DNA from: Zantedeschia hybrid cultivar | Lineage: Eukaryota; Streptophyta; Magnoliopsida; Alismatales; Araceae | NCBI GenBank assembly: GCA_030544215.1 | Contig: JARZZO010000004.1 | Coordinates: 20,696,501-20,760,500 of the forward strand | Direction of reading: 5' to 3' | DNA length: 64,000 nucleotides | Shown here: piece by piece, positions 55,352-64,000 of the stretch | Layout of the letters: each line of letters starts with the position of its first letter | Position numbering within the stretch: position 1 is the first letter of the stretch | The notes under the pieces: model-generated | Databases searched by the model: none | Told to the model about the DNA's origin: nothing | Seen by the model: the letters and a program-made list of their open reading frames with translations, nothing else | Translations under genes and position numbers: made by a program

Positions 55352-57399
55352 TGATAAGTCCACAATTTTACATAAATAACAGATGAAATTTACATAATTT
55401 GCTATCAATTTAACGGACAAAATCACATGGAATGATAGATAAACCATTTGCGCATTCAGAATCTGAATTTTAAAATATCATCACTCCATGGATGGAATAA
55501 GGGTAGCAACTTCATTTCCTCAGCAATTATTTAATGCGCAGTTAAATGATTTATGGCTATGAGAACTTAACCGTTATTTTATGTGAAACAGGACATGAAC
55601 AAGCAGATGGCATAGTGGTTGGACCACCCGATCTTCAAGGAAGCAACCAGGGTTCGAATCCTGGCAAAAGCAACATTTTATTTTCGTATTTTAGCTTCAA
55701 CTGGGGCCCACATGCCAACTAAGAGAGAAACAAGGAAGGAATTCTGAAATTCGAAGAAAGGAGGATCCATCTAAAAAATTCGAAATTCAAATCATCAATT
55801 AATGTTTTTTATGAGGATCTCCTAATCAAAGGGGACTTAATGAAAAGATTTAAATCTCTTTTTAAAATTCAAACCCCTCATCTTTTTTATAAAACTAAGG
55901 GAGAAGGTCAAAGGGAGGGGGTGCCCAATTTTCAGAAATTTTTTAATCTCTCTCTCTCCCACCGTTTTCTCTCTTTCCGTTTTCTCTCCTTCCAGCAACT
56001 CTCTCTCTTCTATTTCTCGCCCTCCACGGCTCTATCCTCTTCTCTCCCTGCACTCTCATCCCTCCCACGGTTTCTCTTTCTCTCCCCCACGCCCTCTCTC
56101 GGTTTCTCTCTGTCTCCAGCAAAGCCGCCAACCTGCAAGATTGAGCACCTCCTCCTGCAGCCAGCGGCAACACCTCAAGCACCTCCTCCTGCAGCCAGCA
56201 GTGCACCAGCAAGCTCCCAAGTTCATCATCCTCCAGCACCTGCGGTGTAGACCCTGCACGAGCCAGCCGTCTCAAGTTCCTCCTTCCTCCAACCTGCAGC
56301 TGCCGGCAAGCTCCACTGCACCTCTTCCACGCAGCAACTTCAACCTGCAGCAGCTCCAGCAAGCGCAAACCAGCAAGCTTGAGCTCCTCCACGAAGACGC
56401 AGCAAAGCACACCAACGCAGCAGCACCAGCAGCTTCACGGCCACAACCAGCGCGTGCAGCAACTCCCCCTGCCTGCTGCAACCAGCCGCCAGCAACAACT
56501 CCTTCCAGCAGCCTCCAGCTGCTCTCCACGTGCCTAACGTCCAGCAGCTCCTCCTCCAGCTTCCCTAACCGGCCACGCACCAGCTGAGCTTCCTCCAGCA
56601 GCCACGTAGAAGACTGCAAGCCTCCAGCACCTGCCCAGCAACCCACCAGCAGCAGCTGTCCACCTTCTTCCAGCAGCAGCTGTCCACCTTCTTCAAGCAC
56701 CGCCCACGTACACCAGCAGCAGTTCTAGCAGCCTTCAGCTTCTCCACGTGCTGCCCATGTATGCTTGGTGAAGCTTCCTCCACGCACCAGTCAGCGGCTC
56801 AAGCATCCCTCCAACTGCACCAAGACGTTGAGCCTGGTCCACTGCGCCATACCCCTACTGCCGGTCCATTGCACCGGCAGACTACCTACTGCTCTGTTTT
56901 CTTTTCTATTAGTCTAGAGTTAGTCTGATTACTTAGGGAGCTAATTGTCATTTAATATTTTGATTATTTAGTTTAAGTTCATTAAACAATTAAAACTTTG
57001 TAGTTTGTTTCATAATTTTTAATTAATTCCTATTTTGCACGTAGTTAAATTCCAATGTATTCGTCACAAATTTTAGTTGTATTTATTATTTTTCTCAATT
57101 GTGTTTGCGTTTAATTTCTGGAAAAAAAAAAAAAAAGGGACTTGTTCAATTTGAGTAATTCTATTTTTAGGTAACATTAGTTAACTTAATTTTAGTTTAA
57201 TTAAGTAATTAGTTTACTTAAAATCTCACTTATTTTTAGATTAACTAAACCCCAAAAGTTTTCAAAATTAAAATTCTATCTCCCTGTGGATCGACTCGGA
57301 CTCACCACTATAAAATTTACAAATTTTGATTTGAGTGAGCCGGATAAATTTAGATTGAACGTTTTCATTTGTTTAACGACGCACAATTCGAAACGATCA
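55352..57399 (+). repeat. 3' LTR of Athila
   Basis: 2048 bp, near-identical to 45519-47565. Differences seen include GGATCCCC/GGATCTCC, AAAGCTGCC/AAAGCCGCC, CGGCCACG/CGCCCACG, one A-run length change and a small cluster near 57310. It carries the same CAGC-rich block (about 56113-56793). Confidence 0.95.
55601..55673 (+). promoter_or_regulatory. tRNA-like module in the Athila 3' LTR
   Basis: Identical A box (55608-55618) and B box (55651-55661) to the 5' LTR copy. In this position a Pol III transcript would run toward the downstream flank. Confidence 0.65.
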
Positions 57400-57404
57400 A
57401 TGGC

Positions 57405-59398
57405 CGGCGCCAAGGTGGCCCTAAAGAGCTAGAAAATCTAGCCCCAAATCAGATTTAAACCCTGCAAAATCAGATTTTGGGGGGTTTTTAAAGGGGTCGG
57501 CTCGCTGCTCGTTGACCACCGCCGGCGGCCCTGCCGGCGCCGGGTACGTCGCCGGCGCCGGGGGCATCGCCGGCCGGGGCCGGCGGCGCCGAGGGGCCTG
57601 CCGGCGGCGGCCTGCAACCCGGCTAGGGTTCTTGCAGCTTAGGGCGTCGGGTAGCTTGGGGAGTTGCAGGGTGGACCAGGTCGTCGGGACCGGGCCCAGG
57701 CCGGTCGGACCGGCTGGACTGGCCCCGAGCCGGGCCAGGGCCGCCAGCCCTAGGATCGCACCTGGGCTGGGCCCTGGCTCGGCCAGGGCCCGAGCCTTTT
57801 GGGTCAGCTAGATGGCTGAGCCCTGTTTTGATTTTAAAACCCTTTTTGATCCTTAATTGCCCATTTGAAATTTAGTTAAAATTTGAATTAATTTTAAAAT
57901 TTTCAAAATTGTTTTGAGGATTAAAATTATCATTCAATTTTAATTTAATCGGGCATTTATTAATGATTTTGAATCATTAACTTAATTAAAGATTCATTGA
58001 TTAACAATTAATTGTGATATAAAGTTAATTAGTAGTTTAATAGTTAAGCTAATAATTAACTTAAGTTGACTAATTTAATTGTTAAATTAGTGTTTAATAA
58101 TATTTAATCTAAAAGTTAGATTATTTATTATTAAATAATATAATTGTTAATTAATATTAGAGTTAGTTATTAATTTAATTGTTAAATTAATAATTAACTT
58201 AAATGACTAATTTAAGTGTTAAATTAGTAGTCTTTAATTATTATTGTTAGTTATTGATTTAAGGGTTAAATTAATTATTAACTTTAATCTTAAAATCTAA
58301 TTGTTAGATTATAGTTATTAATTAACTAGTGTTAATTAATAATTTAAGTGTTAAATTACTAATTAACATTAATTAATTGATCTAAATGTTAGATTAGTAG
58401 TTAATAATTAATTTGGTTGATTATTAATTTAAGTGTTAAATTATTAATTAAATTAGTTGGATTAATCTAAGAGTTAGATTAGTCTTTAAATAATCTAATT
58501 GTTAGATTATTAAGGGGGTTTGATCTAAGTGTTAGATCGTTAGAAATGTTCTAATTTGCATGGAATAATCTGGAATTATTAATTCGGAGTGTGTGCGCAT
58601 GTGATGTGTGTTTATTGCTTTTAAATTTGATTTAATTGCATGTTAAGATAATAAATGAGTTTTTCGAAATTCAAATGCCAATTTTGATTGAATCCCAGCT
58701 TCTTGAAAGCCAAAATTATTTATTTTTGAAAACTCATTTATTTTAGCCATGTGATGCGCTGAATCATATGTGGAATGTTTAAAACACACCGTGGTCATGG
58801 ATATGCACTTAATTTATTATTCATGTGATGAATGGATTGTGTGGATCGTGGATGTATGTTTGATTTTTATTAATTGTTAATAAATAGAGGTCTGCGCACC
58901 TCTCTCTCTCATACTCCGATGTATTTCTACCTCCCTCTCTCTCTTGTACTCGCCATAAGGCCTTCTTCAATTTACTTGTTAATTCTAGAATTAATGTAAT
59001 ATGATGGAGGCAACCGAGGAAGGAGCGAGGACGATCCACAGCTGCAACCAGGAAGGCGAAAAGATGGAGATCTCTTGCCTATGTGATTGCAGGATATCTA
59101 ATGTAAATGTTATGATTAGAATGTGTGTGCGTTTGACTGTTGGCTCCAGTCAAACCCACTGTGCTATCCATGACCACACTAATGACATGTATGTGATGCA
59201 TTGTTTATCTTTTGATTATGAATCAAAGCAGGTTATAGTATTTAGTAAATATATACGATATATTTATATACTATCACCTAGGAGAGACCAAGATAAAAGT
59301 TATCTAAATACCCTCAGATAAACTCTAAGCCGTAACGCGAGTAGTTAAGAACTTACCGCGTGGTCCACCATCGTTATAGTCATAGGATTCGAGTCACT
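57405..59398 (+). other. Copia 2 leader, second part: GC-rich then AT-rich
   Basis: 57485-57830 is strongly GC-rich (GCCGGCGCCGGG, GGCCAGGGCCCGAGCC); 57835-58570 is made almost only of TTAATTA and TTAAGTGTTAAATTA-type repeats; 58570-59398 has mixed composition. No gene. An open frame at 57512-57811 exists only because of the GC bias. Confidence 0.75.
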
Positions 59399-59720
59399 TT
59401 AGGCAGGTTTGTTGTGCTATCCACAAGGCCTGCTTAATTGGGAGGAGAAACTGTGGCTATGGCATTAGATGCCTATAGATCGGGATAGAGGAACCATGTA
59501 GCTTTGTTGTGCTATCCACAAGGGCTGCATGCAAATCTATACTCGTCGCGTAATGATGGTTAGCTTAGACCAGAATTAGTGGTTTGTTGTGCTATCCACA
59601 AGGCCGTTAAATCTCTGAGGACCGAAGCTATGATCAGACATTGCAAAGAGTTGCAAGTCCCATGAGTTGGGTGCTCTCTGATTGTATTACAGTTTGTTGT
59701 ACTATCCACAAGGCTGTAGT
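59399..59720 (+). repeat. Four stem-loops with a conserved loop in the copia 2 leader
   Basis: Hairpins at 59399-59437 (TTAGGCAGG/CCTGCTTAA), 59495-59531 (CATGTAGC/GCTGCATG), 59576-59610 (TTAGTGG/CCGTTAA) and 59686-59720 (ATTACAG/CTGTAGT). Each encloses TTGTTGTGCTATCCACAAGG (one base changed in the last). Arms differ between the four but pair, several through G-U. They end about 185 bp before the gag start. Confidence 0.85.
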
Positions 59721-59904
59721 GCAAGTCATTGAGATTCTGATCCCCACTAGGAGACTGTCGGCGTCTCCCGTTCTGTATAACTGAGGGTTATACAGTCCGT
59801 CGAAAATTAGTGGGAGTTAAACTTGAACAAAAGACCATGTCTTGTTTTAAATTTTAATAATTGAACATCTGCTAAATAGATTTTACTTATCTCCTGTAGG
59901 AACT

Positions 59905-60244
59905 ATGACGTCGAATAACCCACTCCGTGGCATACTTGATGCCATTTTGACTTACTTGATCTACTCGGATTGGTTCAGACTGAAGAACGTCTTCAGATCT
60001 GAGCACAATAACTTTGTCCCTGGAGCTGATCCTCCTGCTGAATTGGCATTGGATGCCCCTGAAGCAGGGATGATAGCTAACGATAAAGGATCGAAGGACA
60101 AAGATAAAAGAGTAGTGAAGAGTGACTGCTTATACTATAAGCAGTATGGTCACTGGAAAAGGAACTGCAAGGAGTTCCTTCATGATAAAGTTCATGGAAG
60201 AGTGAAGCTGTTTGAAGCTTCAGATATCTATATGATAGATATCA
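59905..60244 (+). pseudogene. Copia 2 gag, internally deleted and cut by Tekay
   Basis: Starts MTSNNPLRGILDA and keeps DWFRLKNVFRSEHNNFV and the ADPPAELALDAPEAG stretch, then jumps directly to the basic region before the zinc knuckle (KGSKDKDKRVVKSD) - the central ~150 residues are missing. The knuckle CLYYKQYGHWKRNC has Tyr in place of the second Cys. It runs to EASDIYMIDI at the edge of protease, where the Tekay LTR begins (60245); the final residues of the open frame are LTR-derived. Confidence 0.85.
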
Positions 60245-62678
60245 TGTAACGACCGGCCACCCTATAATCGGGGATCCGATTACTAAATGGGTACCGAATC
60301 ATTAATTTGGAACCAAACCAGGATCTAAGTAAGTCTGGGAAATAAATAATAAACTAAGCTAAACATCAACATCGCATTGAATTGAAATGAAGGTGCAGGA
60401 ATTTAAAATTATTACAATGCGACTCGATACAGCAAATAATTACATACTCCAACTGAAAAGAAATAATTAAACATACAGGCCAGAAATAAATAACAACTAC
60501 ATCGGGGCATACCCCGGAACAACCGCTGAAGATGCTCAACACACGGCCGCACACGCCGCTCTAGGTCTGCTGGGAGTCCTCATCTGAAAATCGCAGGGGT
60601 GAGTCTCAAGACAAGACTCAGTAGGGATCCTTTGATCCCCACTGCCCACGCACACACCCACAAGTACAAAATATAGCTAACGGTAAGGTAACAAGCACAG
60701 TAGTAGGTACAATTCCTAATTCTCAACGTGAAATCACATGCAGTCGAAGTGTATTAAACATGCATATTTCTAAACTAACCGACAAGGGAACCCACGACTG
60801 CCGCCTCGATAGAACACGTCAACCACATAAACAAATGGTGGGAAAAACTTCGACCCGCTGAGACCAAACAGTGACCCCTTGGATAGCACGCTGGCCACCT
60901 CGGCGGTCACTCCTTCCCTCAGCAAACCTCGACCCGCTGAGACCAAACAGTAACCCCTCGGATAGCACGCTGACTACTCCGGCCCAACTGGCTCAGGTGG
61001 TTACTCCTTCCCCCAGCACGAGTGACACTTCAAAGGTACCTCTCCGACACCGGTACAAGCTAGCTAACCCCGGGGTTCACCAGGTGACCCTCTCCACTAG
61101 GCGTCACCCCGCCACTGCTCCCGTCAGCGCTGTGTCCCTCTGCACCGACACAGGGTATAGAACGCTACAACTGTCACTCTAGGTCCACCGAAACAGAAAA
61201 CACGGCACGGTGCGATCCGGTCACGGAGGAAGTCCACAGTCGCACGACATCCAACGTAGTGTCATCCGGTCACGAAGAGTTCATCACATCGAGTACATTA
61301 ACAGCATGCATTAACCAACTATCTAGCAGTGTAAACACATTTTACTGGCATGAATTAGTATGGTTCTGTCTTGAATCGCGTCGCCCAAGGCCGACGCCAT
61401 TCAAGCTCCATGTACAGGTTCATGTAAAACAGTCTTCAGAATCAGGCCTTGAAAGGCGTCGACACCAGTGGTCGCCTTTTGAAAGGCGTCGACATCCTCA
61501 GACGCCATTCAACACAGAAATCCGGAAATTCCAAAGCCCTTACTCAGGAGATTTCTGCCTTAAAAGGCGTCATGACTACCCGACGCTATTCAAAACGCGT
61601 CGCCCACCCATGACGTCTTTTAGTCCCAGAAATCCCCGAACTGGCAGACTCTCTGTCAGGTGATTCCTGTCTAAAAGGCGTCGTGAAGGCCCGACGCCCT
61701 TCAAAAAGGCGTCGTCCATGCACGACGTCTTTCAATCCCAGGAACCAGAGTTGCCATGAGCCCGAGGGCTCCCATTTTCAACCCAAACAACCCCAAAATT
61801 ACCCAAAAACGGAGGAGAAAGAGGGGCAATACAATCCATAGGAAATCACATTCATAGAAAATCCCCCGTATCATCAAAAGAACTCCTAAACATGCTCACT
61901 CTACCCCCTAGAACCAAAGGTCTACAACATGCATAGACGGGGGAAAAACATGGCTTAAACACGATGCTGTGGGAACCGTCACCCTACAGGATACTTGAAC
62001 GCCTCCGAGCTTCAAGCCGTCCACCCGTCTCGCCCCACGCCGCCGCCGGTACCGCCGTGGTCGTCCTTACTCCACCGTGACGTCGGCCGCCGTCCGAAGA
62101 GTAGAACGCCGCAGTGGAAGTGGAGGTGGTAGTGATAGGAGCTAGGTAGAGGATGGAGTGGAGGGAGAGATGAAATGGGGGGAGGAAAAGAGGGAAGAGA
62201 AGGAATTGCCGTCGGGATTGCCGGAGGGGAAGGAGAGAAAGAGAGAAGGCGAAAATGAGGGAAAGAAGGAGGGCTCGCGGGGTTAACCAGAGACTGGCTA
62301 AAATGCGTCGACATCCACGGACGTCTATCAGGTGACGTGACGGCCGCTCTGACAAAAGTCTGAAACGCGTCGTCCTACACAGACGCCGTTCAGACAACTT
62401 GTCAGGGCCGTACTCTGACACACCCAGAGTCGCAGTCCGAAAGGCGTCGTCCCACGCGGACGCTGTTCAGACGACGCGACAGGGCCGTACTCTCGCGGCC
62501 CGAAGCCAGCCCACGTGGCACCCACGTGGCAGAACCTAAAACGCGTCTGCAACGGTGGACGCCGTTCAAACCGCGTCGAGCCCGCGAGACGCGAAACATC
62601 ACAGAGCCCCAGACCCCACTAGGGCCAGAACTTCAGGGTCCGACCCGAAAATCGGATCCGAAAGTCTCGATCCTTACA
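60245..62678 (-). repeat. 3' LTR of the Tekay element
   Basis: 2434 bp, plus-strand ends TGTAACGACCGGCC and CTCGATCCTTACA. It shares the GGCGTCG/CGACGCC hairpin arrays (61375-61735 and 62300-62590) and is closest in sequence to the nested solo LTR 25588-27957. Confidence 0.92.
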
Positions 62679-62764
62679 TTCTCCCCCCCTTAAAAGAATT
62701 TCGCCCTCGAAATTGACTGCTAGAATTAACAAGGTCAAAACAGGGATGTAGTTCACAAGGAAAC
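62679..62764 (-). other. Polypurine tract and post-pol spacer
   Basis: The minus strand reads AAGGGGGGGAGAA next to the LTR, preceded by AATTTCGAGGGCGAAATTC. Confidence 0.85.
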
Positions 62765-64000
62765 TTACGAAAAGAGGTAAGGGAACTGCTCCCGCATCTC
62801 ATCCTCTCGCTCCCAGGTTGCCTCACCTCCGGAGCGGTACTGCCAAATCACCTTGACCAACGGTACAATCTTGTTCCGCAGGACCTGTTCTCTGCGATCC
62901 TCAATGCGAACAGGATACTCTGGAAAGGACAGGTCCTCAGCGACCTCCAACTCTGAAAAATCCAACACATGGGACGGATCCTGAACATACTTCCTCAGCA
63001 AGGAAACATGGAATACATCGTGCACTCCTGCAAGGCTGGGCGGCAAGGCCAGCTGATACGCGGTTTCCCCAATTCGAGCAAGAATGGGAAAAGGCCCAAT
63101 ATATCGCGAACTCAGCTTGCCTCGCTTCCCAAATCTCATCACACCCTTGGAGGGTGAGACTAGGAGAAACACGTGGTCCCCAACTTCAAACTCAAGTGGT
63201 CTCCGTCGGATGTCTGCATAACTTTTCTGTCTATTCTGAGCTGCAGTCAACCTCTGCCGAACAGTCCTGGCAATCTCAACACACTACTGCACTAACTCAG
63301 GTCCTGCTATCTGCCTCTCACCGATCTCGGACCAACACACCGGAGATCGACACGGCCGCCCATACAAAGCCTCATAAGGCGCCATGCCGATACTAGAATG
63401 ATAACTGTTGTTGTAGGCAAACTCCACAATGGACAAATGCTGTTCCCACGAACCTCCCCAGTCTAGGCAACATGCCCTGAGCATATCCTCCAAGGTCTGA
63501 ATGGTCCTCTCTAACTGCCCGTCAGTTTCGAGATGATAGGCCGAGCTGAAAGCCAACTGGGTACCCAACGCCTTCTGAAAGCTCTTCCAGAACCTGGAAG
63601 TAAACCTCTGATCTCGATCTGATACAATGGACAAAGGTACCCCGTGCAGAGAGATGATCCGGTCTACAAACAACTTTGCCAGCTTGCCGACCGACCAGTC
63701 CTTCCTAATGGCTAGGAAGTGTGCCGACTTAGTCAGCCGATCAACGATGACCCATATGGCGTCTCTCCTGCTAGGGGATGTAGGCAAACCCATCACAAAG
63801 TCCATCGTCACATGCTACCATTTCCACTCTGGAATCGGCAAGGGCTGCAGAGACCCTCCAGGTCTCTGATGCTCAGCTTTAACCTGCTGACAAGTCATAC
63901 ATCTAGCCACATATTCAGCCACATCTTTCTTCATACCGGGCCACCAGAAGTGCCTCCTCAAACAATGGTACATCTTGGTCGTCCCAGGATGCACTGTATA
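62765..64000 (-). pseudogene. Tekay integrase with C-terminal chromodomain (two nonsense codons)
   Basis: Reading from 64000 down: zinc-binding H-H-C-C region (HPGTTKMYHCLRRHFWWPGM; CMTCQQVKAEHQRPGG), then the catalytic core with TMDFVMGLP (first D), VSDRDQRFTSRFW (second D) and ETDGQLERTIQTLEDMLRAC (E). The GPY/F-like domain follows (HVFLLVSPSKG, RYIGPFPILARIGETAYQLA, VFHVSLLRKYV), then a chromodomain (VPLVKVIWQYRSGGEATWER) ending in PYLFS. TAG codons interrupt the frame at 63815-63817 (just before TMDF) and near 63281 (after GPELVQ). All pieces are in one frame, so these are point lesions. A C-terminal chromodomain defines chromoviruses; group-II-like chromodomains are thought to guide insertion toward heterochromatin. 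Confidence 0.92.

Larger units (their letters stand above)
45519..57399 (+). mobile_element. Full-length Athila-type Ty3/gypsy element, young
   Basis: 11,881 bp with LTRs of 2047 and 2048 bp, TSD ATGGC on both sides (45514-45518 and 57400-57404), tRNA-Asp primer-binding site, gag, pol (protease, RT, RNase H, integrase), about 1.2 kb of non-coding 3' DNA and a polypurine tract. The LTRs differ at roughly a dozen to fifteen positions by eye, so insertion was recent. Two nonsense changes and one small frameshift break gag-pol. No env-like frame is present. Confidence 0.95.
43665..60244 (+). mobile_element. Ty1/copia element 2, split by Athila and cut by Tekay
   Basis: Plus strand: LTR 43665-45213, primer-binding site, leader 45228-45518 and 57405-59904 (split by Athila), and a short gag (59905-60244), where a Tekay LTR begins. 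The TATCA before that LTR should recur beyond the window, followed by the rest of gag-pol and the 3' LTR. Confidence 0.85.
60245..64000 (-). mobile_element. Tekay/Del chromovirus element, 3' half
   Basis: Minus strand: integrase (64000 to 62765), polypurine tract, 3' LTR (62678-60245). The 5' part lies beyond the window. TATCA (60240-60244) is the expected left target-site duplication. It is the only Tekay-type copy here with pol and could be the autonomous relative of the gag-only element. Confidence 0.9.

Noticed and set aside
57512..57811. A GC-rich 99-codon frame in the copia leader
   Set aside because: The Gly/Arg/Ala-rich composition follows base bias, and the frame is not kept in the other two copia leaders.

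Overview
This window is repeat-rich nuclear DNA of a flowering plant, probably a monocot (GC-rich, introned host exons and typical plant LTR-retrotransposon families); the sequence alone does not fix the species. Most of the 64 kb is retrotransposon: Ty3/gypsy of the Tat, Athila and Tekay/Del (chromovirus) types and Ty1/copia, with one LINE remnant, one Mutator-like (MULE) transposon remnant and one small foldback element. Only two host loci are supported: an apparently intact three-exon gene for a small N-myristoylated protein (21483-23820) and a second gene (24408-34484) broken by transposons.

Layout. 1-5121: minus-strand Tat-like element with a 5' LTR, a gag remnant, tandem repeats, and a spliced antisense gene on the plus strand. 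5122-6399: unassigned AT-rich DNA. 6400-7767: LINE reverse-transcriptase remnant. 7768-9165: 3' end of a second Tat-like element, including an antisense promoter. 9166-21110: old degenerate copia element on the minus strand, carrying two inserted solo Tekay-type LTRs (15271-17368, 17807-19929). 21483-23820: host gene 1, with a 119-bp foldback element in intron 2. 24408-24720 and 34099-34484: host gene 2, split by a gag-only Tekay element (24721-34098) whose 3' LTR holds another solo LTR. 34485-40030: copia element 1. 40031-41798: partial Tekay-type LTR. 41799-43664: MULE. 43665-60244: copia element 2, split by a young full-length Athila element (45519-57399). 60245-64000: Tekay element with integrase and chromodomain, running off the window.

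The right-hand 30 kb is nested: copia 1 contains a Tekay LTR, which contains a MULE, which contains copia 2, which contains both Athila and a Tekay element. Target-site duplications confirm Athila (ATGGC), the gag-only Tekay (AGCTG) and two solo LTRs (CTACC, CAGGC). The distal halves of the outer layers should lie beyond base 64000.

The least expected signals are non-coding: a cluster of stem-loops with one conserved loop and differing but complementary arms upstream of the copia gag genes; arrays of GGCGTCG/CGACGCC hairpins in every Tekay-type LTR; a tRNA-like A-box/B-box module in both Athila LTRs; and a correctly spliced antisense gene in a Tat-like element. All alignments and counts here were made by eye.
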